Position numbers and translations under genes: made by a program
Shown here: in pieces, positions 9,339 to 21,075 of the stretch
Layout: every line of letters begins with the position of its first letter
Position numbering within the stretch: position 1 is the first letter of the stretch
Assembly (NCBI GenBank): GCA_964019165.1
Contig: OZ025277.1
Coordinates: 9,150,034-9,214,033, forward strand
DNA length: 64,000 nt
Origin: Mastigias papua
Taxonomy: Eukaryota; Cnidaria; Scyphozoa; Rhizostomeae; Mastigiidae
Direction: 5' to 3'
The notes under the pieces: generated by a model
Told to the model about the DNA's origin: nothing
The model's database searches: none
What the model saw: the letters and a program-made list of their open reading frames with translations, nothing else

Positions 9339-12300
9339 ATGCCTCCGAGTGTACAGAAGATTGTTTCGTATTTTCTTTCTTTTTCCTTTGTGATACAATG
9401 CAGCAGAGCTTACTATCCATTTGATGACATAGTGAAGAGTGTAGACGAATACCCGCTACCCAAACTTAACCATAAGTACAAAGACTATGAGCCTCACATA
9501 GATGAAAAAACAATGCAAGTCCATCATAATGGCCACCATGCAGCTTACACAAGGAAAATGAATGCTGCATTGAATGAGTGGAGAGCATCGGTAAGCCTCT
9601 CTCCGCTATCGATCACATTCATTACTTACTCATGAAAGCAAATATAAATCAAATTCAAACGTCTTTGTGCTGCAAATAGAAACGATCTGGTTCATTTAAA
9701 GAGGCCCCCAACAGAATTGATGTAGAAGTCATAATAAACAGGTGCACTTTTTGCAAGCCTCATTGGCAGGCCGACCCAGCCCGGAGCTTGTATGAACCTG
9801 GAGCAAATGGAAAAATTGGGTCCCCTCATATCATCATTATGAAATTTGATCCTGTTTTGAATCATTATGCTGACTTTAGCTTGATATTAAGAACCTCTGC
9901 AAGACCCCCTAGAGGTTTTCAAGTAGTCATAGTCTTTTTTTTAGTTGTTCAGAGAATCATTTTGAACCCATATCCTCCCTATCATGTCAAAAAATAGGAT
10001 GCTAATTACTGTTCACTTGAAGTATGCCTCTGTTATCCCAAATTTGTTAGTTTAATTTATTTGAGCAAATCCCTTAGGTACGTGACAAGTTTCTAAAAGA
10101 CATGATTACAGTATTACCATGCCACCATCCTAACCATTTTAGAATGCCCCTACAACCAACTTCATAGATACAATTATTGTGTACAGTACTTAATGCATTT
10201 TTTGTGGACTTCTGAATTTATGAAACTCTCATTGCAAGTGCCATATGTATGCCCTTTAATAATTTAGCAGCTCTTTGGAAGTGTACTGTTTTATTAATTG
10301 CTTTTTGAACATTAAAGGGTGAAAAAAGTTCATTATCATCAAAATCTATCCTTGAAATCTTGAAGTCTGTGGAAGAGATACCAACCAAGTGGAAGACAAC
10401 AATCAGAAACAATGGTGGAGGGTATGTTATAATGCTTAATATGGTTTTAGGTTATCTAAATAGACAGCTTTCTGCAAAAGGTACCAGTAGATCCAAAGTT
10501 CATTAGCCGATTGGAGTGGCCTTATAATTGTTAGAAAATATATTTAAAGTAACCTTGATACATAGAAGTTCATATTCATCAAATCCATTTGCACCCTTCT
10601 CAAAAGCACCAATTCAAGCACTGAACTATTTTCAGAATAGTGATATATGATAGGAAGATAATGACAAATACATAAGAAACTTCTGCATGGATGTTATTGC
10701 TTGTGAAACATATTAGGTCAATTAGAATTTGAATGGATTTGTAGTGCTGGTACTGCTTGTTTCTTGTGACAGAGGTTTATGTTTTTTGTTGCATATAATA
10801 TTCATTCTGTTCTCAAAAAGATCATATTCCCAGTAAATGCTAGACAGAGAGCTTGAGGTGGTCAGTGCCCTATCTAAAGTGGTATATCACCAGAAAATAC
10901 CACTTATTTTTAGGTTGTTCAAAAAATGTGGCCAGATTGACCTGACGAGAATGCTTCTTAGACAGCCTTGACTCCAGCATGAAAAGGATGATTAAGCAAT
11001 CTCCAAGACATAATATTTTCAAATTTGGAGGTGAAATAGTTGTATCATCATTGTACATTCTAAATGTACCCATCGTGATTTCAGGGAGTTTAGCAAACTT
11101 GTCTTTTGATGTGGTGAATACTGCACTTCCTCTGTTACTTGGGATGCACACCATGAAAGAATGGAGTCTGGTCATTTCCACTTATGATGATACTGCTAAG
11201 ATAACCATAAATGGAGAAAAGAATATTTGTTGAATTGTATACCTCAACTATTAGACATTGGTGTGTCAACATTCAGCCAAGTTTCCCTGCTGAAGCCATC
11301 TCTACCTTATTGTTGTTGTTGTTTACTTTATTTTGAGTATGCTGTTATATCTAGTGTTTTCAGCTAATTTAGGCCTACTGTGCATGCCGCATCCAGGCAT
11401 AGGACCCCTAGTTTAACGTCCCTTCCGAAGGACAGACATTTAACGTACCTTATTCACAATGAACAACATGTGATACAAGCAGAAGGTGCTGCTGCCATGC
11501 ATCTCTATCAACAGTATTGCCATCATCCATATGCTTTTCTTCAGAAAGTTTTGAAAGTTTTTGCTGAAAAAGATGGAGAATTCTTGCACTTTCTTAAGCG
11601 ACACTCAGACAAATGTACAGTATTTAAGCAGTTTAAGCCAGCAATACCTCAACCTACTGTTGGAAATTTGTTTGGTCCCGACAAGATGCGATTCGAAACT
11701 GTTGTATGTATGTGCATGGTTTTACTCCAGCACAAGTTGCTATTGGTCAAAACCCAAAACCACCTTCTTCTATTAATGATCAGCAGCTAGTAAGAGAAGA
11801 CTTCTCGACATGTTCATTAGCATTTGAATACCATAGCTCATGAAAGGAATGCTGTTGCTCAGGTTGAAACCAGTGCAAAATTGAGGAAAGCACTGAAGCA
11901 TCCTGTTAGGCAGTATGATGATGTTGCATATCAGCCTGGTGATTGAGTATGTTGCAAGCTTCCCAATGATCACCGTTGGCAAGGAGAAGCAACAGTCATT
12001 GAATTTGATTGTATACTTGTTCTTGTTCAACACAGAAGTGTAATGCGAAGAGTACATTTTTGTCATCTTCAACTGGTTCTCCTATCTGATGATCTTTTGG
12101 CATTTCAACCGGAAATACAGCCATCAGAACCATTCCAGAGGAATTGATGATCAATAATTAGCCTATAAAATATCAGTCATCTAGTTCATCTTCTCTTCAG
12201 AGTGCAGAAAACACAAATCTACAAGCTGATTGTTGTAATGATTCATCTAATGATGATGCTGCATAAACTGATCTGTCTTCATCACCAAACGGAGAAGTTG

Positions 12301-14957
12301 TTCCAGCATTCATGATTGATGTTGTTCGTATCCTGCAAAGACACTAGGCTGTCAAGTATAAATATTCTGTTAATACAGAATGGAAATGAGTTACGGTGCT
12401 TGGTCCTACTGGATCAAGACGTGGCATCAATGAAAACTGGGTCAATGTTAAAGATAATTCTGCTAAAGTTATCAATAGATTGGTCTGTTGTAGAGAAACA
12501 GCAACTACTATCTAGTTCTCCTGTCGATAAACACGCTGCTTTTCATGATATTCATATAGAAAAGGAGGAAAACTTCAGGATTCCTCAGAATAATGTTATT
12601 GAAGGTCGTCATGGCACACCTAACACAACTGATGGTGAAGATTTCCTTTTTGCCAAGAAAGAGGGGCAGGATAAATGGTGACTGTTTAATATCTACAAGG
12701 AAGTCCAAAGTGCTGGTCAAAAACTGCTCACTGGCAGGTGGATTTGTACCAAGAAAACTGATAGTAAAAGTGTCATTATTACTCCAAAAGCCAGATTTGT
12801 TGTGAAAGACTTTCAAGAACATTCATCTGTGCAATCTGATTCACCATCTGGCAGTAAGGAATCCATGAGAATCCTTATATTAGCAGCTTGCAACTGCTGA
12901 AGATTGCACTCCATTGATATCAAATCAGGTCATCTGCAAGGAAAATTCCTTCAGCGAGACATTTTTATTGTTCTACCACCAGAAGCTTCCACTGATAGCA
13001 CCTTGTGTAAGCTGGAAAATTGTGTTTGAGCCTATTGGCTGAACGATGCCGCACGTATATGGTACTGCTCTGTTTGGAGGAGCTTGAAACATTGGGGTGT
13101 AGAATGTTAGCCCTCGAATATGGAATCATTGCATGGTTCAAAAATGGAAAATTATCAGGGACGAGACCCATATCGATTATTTCCTTTAGGGCGGGACTGA
13201 TGCTCTTCAAGTTAATGTCACAAAACGAGAGTAGCATACACATTGCTCAAATTGAGTACATCATTTCAATTGAATGCTACACTCTTCCCAGAGATAGACA
13301 AGTACAAAAGGGAGACCTTTATACAAATGAAGAAACTTTGAAGTTCTGCCAGCTCCTTGGAAAGCTGAATTGGGCTGCAAATCAGAGTTGCCCAGATATC
13401 CTATTTGACGTCTGTCAATTGAGCTCCGTCATGTGTTCACCTACAATTGAACATGTTTTGAAAGCTAACAAATTTTTTGTCGAATAAGGGAACAGCCATT
13501 GGATGTCCTAACCTTGGTGACCCTTCAAAAATCATATTGCATGGAGGGTATGTAGTATTTGCTGTAGGAAAAAGCGGAAATGCATGTCTTTTGACTTGGA
13601 AATCAAGTGTTATTGGGCGAATGGTAAGACGTACCATATCAGCAGAAAACCTGCGCTTTTGTAGGAAAAAGCGGAAATGCATGTCTTTTGACTTGGAAAT
13701 CAAGTGTTATTCGGCGAATGGTAAGACGTACCATATCAGCAGAAAACCTGCGCTTTAGTAGATGCATTCGATAGTACCCTCCTTTTGTCCCATTGTCTGC
13801 ATGAACTTTTTGAGGGGAATATTTACCAGTGCTCCACAATTTCGATTCATACATTTAGTGAAAATGATTCCGTTCAACGTAATACCTATGCCACAGATAG
13901 GGCTCAAGAAAAACATCTAAGAATAAACAGCGTAAAGAACTAACTTCATTAGATTGGACCGCTGCTTTGCAGAAATGGCTGATAGTCTAGCCAAATTTGG
14001 TGCCAACTTTCTTGCCCTTTGCCGTGCGATAGAAATGTTCGTATTGAGTTATAGGACGTAGAACATTGGCTGTGCTGTAGTTGTGTTATTTGTAAACAGG
14101 CATTTGATTCAGTTAAGTAGCTTTCAGGGCTTAATTGGACATTTCGCATTCATTGGTCTTTAGTTGTAGCAAGTTTATTATTTTGTTTGGTTCACTCTGA
14201 CAGTATAATCCTCTGTTCTTAAAACAGAATTTGGAAATATTAGCATTTCTATGTTTGTCCTTGGGTAGTCATAGGTGAATATATTCGTATATTAAGATTA
14301 GCTGTTGTTGTTGTTGTGGGGCAGTTGAGTAATGGCGGTTGTTATGTTAGTGAGGAAGAGTATCTGTTAATAGTACGAAATGGGACAAGCCTCATTCCCC
14401 TAGGTGGGCTAAGATTTCCTAGTCGTAATTCAGCCTACATCTTTAATTTCTAGGCTTTACATTAGCAACTTTACAAACATGATGCCTTTTCTACATTAAT
14501 GATTTCGATCCTGATACCATGTCAGTTAATGTTTTTTCCTAGATATTTGAACCATGCTATTTATTTTTCACTTCTGAGTCCAAATCCAGAAGGAGTTGAT
14601 AGAATTCCATTTGGTACTGTGTCAAATCAGATAGAAAAAGCATTTGGCAACTTCTCAGAATTCAAGCATATGTTCACCAAGTCAGCTTTGTCACTTTTTG
14701 GTTCTGGTTATGTCTGGCTATGTCGAGAGAGAAAGAATAATGTGTTAACATCTTTTCCTACTGTGAACCAAGAATCTCCCGTAAGCTATGGCTTGGATCC
14801 AATTCTGGTCATTGACTTGTGGGAGCATGCATACTATCTGAAGCACCAAAACATTAGACCCTCATATGTTGAAGATTGGTGGAAATTAGTGGATTGGGAG
14901 GCTGTCAACCAGTTGTATAGTTTCTGGGACAAATTTGCTGCTCGTGATGAGCTTTGA
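9339..14957 (+). CDS. Fe/Mn superoxide dismutase, predicted ER-lumen form with RDEL
   Basis: Three exons: 9339-9590, 10318-10421 and 14543-14957 (GT/AG borders; 256 residues). It converts superoxide to hydrogen peroxide and oxygen. The ATG at 9339 (CAACATGCC) starts a signal-peptide-like N-terminus of about 24 residues with a hydrophobic core YFLSFSFVIQC. Visible SOD features are LPKLNHKY and HIDEKTMQVHHNGHHAAY in exon 1, NNGG in exon 2, and YLNHA, GSGYVWL, VNQES and IDLWEHAYYL in exon 3. Metal ligands H62, H123, D210 and H214 are all present. So are second-shell Y70, Q195 (Mn-type position) and W212. Position 120 is Tyr where most family members have His (GGGY instead of GGGH). The protein ends ARDEL, an ER-retrieval signal, and has one N-glycosylation sequon (N155-F-S). 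Intron 2 is about 4.1 kb and holds a dead Copia element. A 5' non-coding exon may exist upstream. Confidence 0.9.
11440..13490 (+). pseudogene. Decayed Ty1/Copia retrotransposon in SOD intron 2
   Basis: Disabled pol pieces can be read in order through many stops and frameshifts. First is an integrase zinc-finger-like part (H-x-H ... CTVFKQFKPAIPQPTVGNLF, about 11450-11690; second Cys changed). Then come the integrase C-terminal side (KPPSS ... KLRKALKHPVRQYDD and HRWQGEATVIEF, 11750-12050) and the RT (KLLTGRWICTKK, ARFVVKDF, LHSIDIKSGHLQGKFLQRDI, about 12700-13010). Last is the segment before RNase H (YTLPRDRQVQKGDL, GKLNWAANQSCPDILFDVCQ). The catalytic core of the integrase seems deleted. 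I did not find its LTRs. Confidence 0.7.
13563..13756 (+). repeat. Two tandem 97-bp units
   Basis: The segment starting TGTAGGAAAAAGCGGAAATG at 13563 is repeated at 13660 with only one or two differences, period 97 bp. The unit has no recognised function. It lies at the 3' side of the Copia remnant in SOD intron 2. Confidence 0.85.
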
Positions 14958-15329
14958 GAAATCAAGTAAGTTCGTTTTTACGGGTATTTTTAGAATTTTG
15001 AATATATTTTTACTCCTCAATCATGTAGAAGCCAAAGGAAATTAGTTGCCCTCACTTTTTATCAACAAAATATTTTACCAAGTGCTTTGAACACTACCAG
15101 AGATCGCAAGCTGGTAAAAGTCACATGGTTTGGCTTTGCTTGTAACGCTCTGCCATCCACTTTTCAAATCATTTCATCAGGACAGATGATTTGAGTGTCT
15201 TTTTAATTATCACAGTAATCCATTCAACTTTTAGTTATTAGAAGATCTTATGCTACTTTTGTTTTGTTGCACGTAGATAGATAGTAATCATTACATTATA
15301 ATTTTGTGCCAGCAATACATTAAGTAGAC

Positions 15330-15591
15330 TAGTGGTTCCCACACTTTTCAAATTATTTTACTTGGCAGTCCACTGCAACATACCTTTTCAAGGGTCCCTC
15401 TGAGGGATGAATGTGTGTTATGATAAATCTACTTTCACAGAAAACAAATATCAACAGTGATAGAGACTAATAAAACAACGAGTTGAACAGGCAATAAGCA
15501 GCCTGTTGCGACCCCCTGAAACCCTTGGAGGTCCTCCTGGAACCCTTTGTAGTCCCCCAAGGGACCGTAGACCCTAGTTTGGAAACTACTG
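15330..15591. mobile_element. hAT-type MITE
   Basis: The terminal inverted repeats are TAGTGGTTCCCACACTTT and, at the other end, the complement of CTAGTTTGGAAACTACTG. This is the CAGTGGTTCCCAA-type end common to hAT elements. The flanking 8-mers AAGTAGAC (15322-15329) and GAACAGAC (15592-15599) differ only by three transitions, as expected of an old 8-bp target duplication. There is no coding capacity. It sits about 370 bp downstream of the SOD stop codon. Confidence 0.65.
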
Positions 15592-15599
15592 GAACAGAC

Positions 15600-18390
15600 G
15601 ATACATAAGGCAGAAGTGATAACAATTATTTTTCCTACTGTTATTCTTTGTTTTATTTTTGTTTATTTTCCTCATATTCCTTTGTCTTTTCTTGCAACAG
15701 TTTTCACATTCCACTCTGTCATTGTATGCCACTGTTATTACGTGCCACTGTCTGTCACTATTAATGTACTAAAGTGGAAATGCTTTTTCTATTTTTGATT
15801 TTTGGTGACCTTTAACTATCAACCATTAGCTGTTTATACCTACTTTTCTTATTTTAAGATTAGTGAATGTAAATATTCAGGAATCTAGTATAATAGCAAA
15901 GGCTATTCATAAGTCATTCCAATCCTAGTTTCTGCCAGTAATCATGAAATGCTCTTCTTATCCCTAGTCGTAATGATTACTAAGTTAAAGCTTTTACATA
16001 GTAACTCAAGAATGAAGTATTTCCTTGTGGAAATTCAGTAGCCAACTTATGACGTCATTTTCCTTTTGCAGAATGAAGTAAATTCAGGTCAAATGCAAGT
16101 TTTGCAACATGGAAACAAATGTGAATAGAACGATGACCCGCATGGTGATGAACACGAATAAATCACAGATTCCAGAAGTACCGAAGAACTTATTCCAAAT
16201 CAATGTGAAGAAATTTTTTTAATTTTCTCAGAGTATGAGGAATTAAGTGGTTTTATATCTGATATGATTCTTCTCTATAGCACGTAATTGAACAATTTTC
16301 CTGGTGGTCTAATTGTATTTTTTTAGTCCTTAGAGAGTGTATCGAATGTATCGAAATATGGTTTGGCGAGTATACGTGCACTTTGAATCGGCTTTCTGGT
16401 CATCTATGCTTTTGGGAGTAACTGGTGATAAACTTTGTCCTCATTTTTATGGATATTTTCCATTTTTCTTCATTTTTTAAATAATATTTGCTGTTTTCAC
16501 TCGTATTCTTGATTGCATGAAGAGTCTGAGAATTAATTCTACCACCATCCAAATTTTCCTTGGATCTTAAGATATTATCTTCATTTGCTATATGCAATAT
16601 GTTAATTAATTTTTAAAATTTTCGAGGAATCCCAAATTATTTCACCTTAAATCGCTTTTCACTAGGTGTGTGCTGAAGTAGGTGGTGTGTGCTGGTTGGC
16701 CAACGTAATTGGCTTGGCCATCATGCTTGTGGATTTCTTTCGCTACACCTCGCACTCAAAAACCTACGGTACGTCCCTTCTTCCCACTAGGCTAATTGAC
16801 AATAAATTAAGCTGATGTGCTTCTTTACTTAATTTCATTTATTGTTCAAGTTCATATCATGATAGTTTCAATAAATATAATATCACAAGTATCAGTATCA
16901 TTATTAGTATCATAAGTAAATCAGTGACATTCGACGGATATAAAAGATGATATTGTCATATCAATGAGATATTTCTCATGGTGGATGAGGCTGAACAAGT
17001 TAACCGTACTGGTGATGTCACCACGGACTCATGCAATTTTGAACTCCGCGACGTCTTACAAAGATTTAGAGCATTGTGGAACTAAACCAGCAACTTGATT
17101 TTAGAATACTGCGTGAAATCAACCGAAGGAAACAGGCACTTAAATGTTGTTGGTGCCAGCAAAGAAAAGTTAAAGTGAAAGTTAGAGTGATTTGACAAAT
17201 GAAACTGAAGATGAACATATGCTGAACATTGCTTTCGTTGATACGGCTCAGATCACCTTGTCCTAGCACATTAGGAGCCTGGCAGAGATTTCGTGCTCTA
17301 ACTGGTATAGAAGCCATCATGAAGCAATCGGACTAACCCGTTGATGAGGAAATTTGAAATGTCTGTATTTAGCTATCCCTCGTTGCTTTCGATGTTTAAC
17401 GATAGAGATTTGAAAAGTAGAATAAATGAATTCGGGAAAAGGTTTTGAAATTCGCCCATCAGGACAGCGCATTGAGCCTGGCAATTCACTAAAGATGGAC
17501 CTACCGACGGAATTTGCAGTTACCAGATGTAACAAGCTCTGCTCTGAAATATTGAAGATCAGACTTGTGTAAGAGAGGATAGTAGGTTCTGCCATCAGGA
17601 TTGAAAAATCCAATCCTTTCATTTATGAAACAGAGCTAGGAAATCTAAAGAAATAGGAAACTTACAACTTCTGATCCGCTAAAAAATACCCTGTCCCAAT
17701 CTAATGCGTTTATATTAATATTTTATACCATATATCTTCTTTTTTATAATTTGATCCATTTTATGTACTCTTATTATTAGTTGTCCTCAATTATAGTAGC
17801 CGTAGTGTCAACTGGTTTTAAATGAAATACTTTATATAGATTAAAACTAGACCCAAAGCCAAGAAGTCTCATAATATCTTTGATTGCAGAGCAGATTATA
17901 AAATCGTATGTGTCTATACACGTTTTTCATAGGAAAATGGTTTATTGGAAAGTAATACTCAGCTGCTCAAAAAGTTAAGTAGATTCAATACTGGATTTTT
18001 CAAACATAAGAAAGTCGATAAGTTCATTAATATTCATACAAAAGAAGCAAGTTTTATATGGTCGACCGCAAATGAATGTTCTATTTGTGGTGGGAATGGT
18101 TAGGTAGCTTGGCATGTTATTTGCTAGAGTAGAGTATAGCGGAATAATGCATATTGTGATGGAAAGGGGATTAAATAAATAACTCGATTTATTTCACCTA
18201 GACTTATTGTAGCAATTAGCTGTATTTTTTTCTTTGTAATTTGTAATGTAGAGCCCCTGTTAACGAGCAGTGCAATGCTGAATGGGCTACCATGTTTAAA
18301 CGACTGGCAACGTTAACAATCTGAAATGTGTTATTGCACCAAGATCAAGGTATTCCATTAGACAACCTGTTTCAATTAAGATTGTACATG
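15600..18390. other. Mostly unassigned intergenic sequence
   Basis: AT-rich, with no supported gene apart from the candidate exon at 16666-16768. An AG|AATGAAG junction near 16070 could be a splice acceptor of a non-coding SOD 3' exon, but nothing confirms it. The stretch 16980-17640 is GC-richer, with short coding-like pieces on both strands and no recognisable family. Confidence 0.35.
16666..16768 (+). CDS. Candidate orphan exon with a membrane-like segment
   Basis: A 103-nt interval is bounded by a good acceptor (TTTTCACTAG) and donor (G|GTACGT). One frame reads GGVCWLANVIGLAIMLVDFF and then RYTSHSKTY, which looks like a transmembrane helix and its cytoplasmic flank. Its composition is richer in GC than its surroundings. 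I found no partner exons on either side and recognise no family. It may be an exon of an undetected gene, a pseudogene piece, or chance. Confidence 0.22.
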
Positions 18391-19119
18391 TTGCAATGGA
18401 CCGGCCATTTGACTGATATTAGTTGTAATGGACCGGCCATTTGACTGATATTAGTTGCAGTGGACCGGCCATTTGACTGATAGTTGCAATGGACCGGCCA
18501 TTTGACTGATATTAGTTGCAGTGGGCCGGCCATTTGACTGATATTAGTTGCAATGGACCGACGTTGACTGATATTAGTTGTAATGGACCGACCATTTGAC
18601 TGATATTAGTTGCAATGGACCGGCCATTTGACTGATATTAGTTGCAATGGGCCGACCATTTGACTGATATTAGTTGCAATGGACCGGCCATTTGACTGAT
18701 ATTAGTTGCAATGGACCGGGCATTTGACTGATATTAGTTGCAATGGACCGACGTTGACTGATATTAGTTGTAATGGACGGACCATTTGACTGATATTAGT
18801 TGCAATGGACCAGCCATTTGACTGATATTAGTTGCAATGGACCGACCATTTGACTGATATTAGTTGCAATGGACCGGACATTTGACTGATATTAGTTGCA
18901 ATGGACCAGCCATTTGACTGATATTAGTTGCAATAGACCGGCCATTTGACTGATATTAGTTGCAATGGACCGGCCATTTGACTGATAGTTGCAATGGACC
19001 GGCCATTTGACTGATATTAGTTGTAATGGACCGGCCATTTGACTGATATTAGTTGCAATGGACCGGCCATTTGACTGATATTAGTTGCAATGGACCGGCC
19101 ATTTGACTTATATTAGTTG
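18391..19119 (+). repeat. 32-bp minisatellite array
   Basis: About 23 head-to-tail units with consensus TTGCAATGGACCGGCCATTT followed by GACTGATATTAG. Variants recur. Some units lack ATTA (GACTGATAGTTGC), and two have the same shortened core GGACCGACGTTGACTG, which shows that blocks of units were duplicated together. Each unit contains the palindrome GGCCGGTCC/GGACCGGCC in part. There are no unique spacers and no adjacent cas-like genes, so this is not a CRISPR array. Confidence 0.95.
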
Positions 19120-19209
19120 TTTGTAAGAAAATGGTCTCTGAGAAAGCAGTGTCCGGCCACTAAAAGAGTCCAATACTCGATTTCTGAAACCAAAGAAAGT
19201 TAATAAATT

Positions 19210-19443
19210 ATAACGGTTAAGGTTAGTCCCATATACGATTTCGTACGCTGAGGAGTGTCTGTTAGAGATGACACTTACCCTGGGCCGTCGGCATAGTGAG
19301 GTAGGGTGGCCAATTCCTTCCCTCGCCGCTTTTAACCCCCCAGTGCTGCCGCTAGGCACCCATTTGCTGTTGTGTGTATCCGGCTCGAACCATCTATGTC
19401 CGTTCAGCAGTCGAGCTCTCAAACCACTTGGCCGCTCGCCCAG
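19210..19443 (-). mobile_element. tRNA-derived SINE
   Basis: Read on the minus strand, the head contains Pol III promoter-like boxes: an A-box-like GGCCAAGTGG about 10 nt in, and a B-box-like GGTTCGAGCC about 35 nt later. A body follows that ends in CCTTAACCGTTATAATT. Identical 9-mers TAATAAATT flank it (19201-19209 and 19444-19452) as a target-site duplication. The head resembles a serine- or leucine-type tRNA, but the anticodon arm is not preserved. This is a retroposed non-coding element, not a functional tRNA. Confidence 0.7.
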
Positions 19444-19654
19444 TAATAAATTCATATACATTTTTAGAAATTCCAATTTTAATGCAAGCCTGTCATGTCT
19501 GTTGTTCAATCTTTATGGATTTTTGCTAATCTATGTATTTCAGTATCATGGCTATGTAGTATCTCTCTGTCTGCGTGGCACTGTAGTGTTAGCAAACTCG
19601 AGCATTCTTGCTATGAAAGTCTTATGAATTTCATTCTGTCAATTTTGATGCATC

Positions 19655-21075
19655 TCAGGGCTCTGTTGTATCTCCTATTCTATTCATCCTTTTTATAAAT
19701 GACAGGTTCCCTTTCCATCTTCTAGTATTTACTCTGTCGCTGATGATGTGTTTCTAAGTTCATCTTTTTCATCTAATCCTCAAAATCTTGCCCACTCTAA
19801 CGTTTCACCCTATCGTAGTACCTCAGCTTCACTTCTCACAAATGACTTGATAACTATAGAGAAGTAGCGCAATGATAAACTCGTTAAAATCAATCTAGGA
19901 AAGATGACACCGGCTGTTAGTTCACGTAAACATCACAGAGAATTTCCCCAGTTTTTTATGAACTGTCACGAACTGGACGTTTCATCTTCTTTCACTCGGC
20001 TTGGTCTTTCAGTGTCATCTAATCTCACTTGAATCCCACATTCATTCATTTGCTAAACACGCACTTCAGAGACTTCGCTTCCTTTTCCGGAGCCCGTGGC
20101 TTTTTGACATCTCAGCTGCGGACTATATACAGTTCCTAGATCCCTCCTTCTCAGAAGTACGGCATCCATGTTTAGGGTGGTGTTTATAACAGGCACGCCG
20201 GAGCCGGGGGGGCTGGGGGGCTGCAGCCCCCCCCACTTTTTTGCTCATGTATGATGTCAAGATTGAGGCATTCGATCCAGTTAGAAAGTATATTTCCCTT
20301 TTCCGTGTTAAAGTTCACTCACCTTTAAAAAGTACCAGAGCCGGAGTCATCAGGACCTATTCGAGGTAAATAACCCAAGTTTTTTCAACACGTGGTGATA
20401 TAGACTGGTCCAAAAGTCTCATAAACATGTAAAGTCAGGGAAGGGGTCTGTGTTCTTGGTATTCTTGGTCGCCTAGGACTTAACATGATCTCATTGCTCT
20501 GAAAACGTATGTCTCTATCATTTTACCTGACCTGACAATTTTTATGGAGTACCAATAAGGTCTATTCAACTTTCTCACCAACACTTCAATGATTTCATCT
20601 ACCATTTTCTACCAAGACAGGATGCATATCTATATTCAAACAGGGCGTTTCCCATTGAATTATAGGGCGTGGATTTGCAAAATTTTTCAGGGGCTCCACC
20701 CCTGACCCCATTTTTCCCTGCTTCCATATGCACTGGCAACTCATCCCCAGCCCCCCCGCTCAGAAATATGCTCCGGCGTCCCTGTATAAATCTTCTCCCC
20801 TTCTTCTTGACAAAGTGCAGTCCAAAGCCATCCGTCTCATCAATAATTCAAACCTCACGAAATCTCTCCAGTCTCTCTCTCATCATCGTTTGGTTGCGGA
20901 TCTTTACATTTTTTATCGTTATTTTCATGGACATTGCTAACTGGAAATCAAGAATATTATTCATTATCCAGTGAGACGCGTTGGACCCACAAGAAGCTCT
21001 ACCCAATCACACCCTTTCCAGGTTCCTTCCCAGAATTCACCGTTTGTCTTGATTCTAATATCAAAAATTGATCCT
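19655..21075 (+). pseudogene. LINE reverse transcriptase remnant, split by a transposon
   Basis: Degraded non-LTR RT and C-terminal region. Readable pieces are GSVVSPILFILFIND, VADDVFLSSSFSSNPQNLAH, SSSFTRLGLSVSSNLT and HALQRLRFLFRSPW, up to 20189. After the inserted transposon the text continues LLLDKVQSKAIRLINNSNLT, HHRLVADLYIFYRYFHGHC to about 20940, then a decayed tail. Removing 20190-20784 and one copy of TATAA restores the frame across the join (GGVYKSSPLLLDKV), which proves a secondary insertion. Several stops and shifts make it non-functional. Confidence 0.78.
20190..20784 (+). mobile_element. Non-autonomous CAGG-ended DNA transposon, copy A
   Basis: A 595-bp element whose ends are inverted copies: CAGGCACGCCGGAGC and the complement of GCTCCGGCGTCCCTG. 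Exact 5-bp duplications TATAA lie at 20185-20189 and 20785-20789. The interruption of a LINE frame confirms these borders. A G/C-rich hairpin (GGGCTGCAGCCC) lies just inside the left end. The element has no coding capacity. CAGGG-type ends suggest the hAT superfamily, but a 5-bp duplication is shorter than the usual 8. An opposite-strand copy of the family is at 34382-34983. Confidence 0.85.

Noticed and set aside
11380..11790. Host gene in SOD intron 2
   Set aside because: The text matches a broken Copia integrase and the downstream pieces follow the Copia order.
18391..19119. Regular ~32-bp repeats as a CRISPR array
   Set aside because: Units are contiguous with no unique spacers, the repeats vary, and the setting is a eukaryotic, intron-bearing genome.
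19230..19275. Additional hammerhead (CTGAGGAGTGTC)
   Set aside because: It lacks the CTGANGA core spacing, GAAA and stem I pairing. It is part of the SINE body.
19268..19627. 119-codon plus-strand frame as a gene
   Set aside because: It crosses the SINE and its target duplication.
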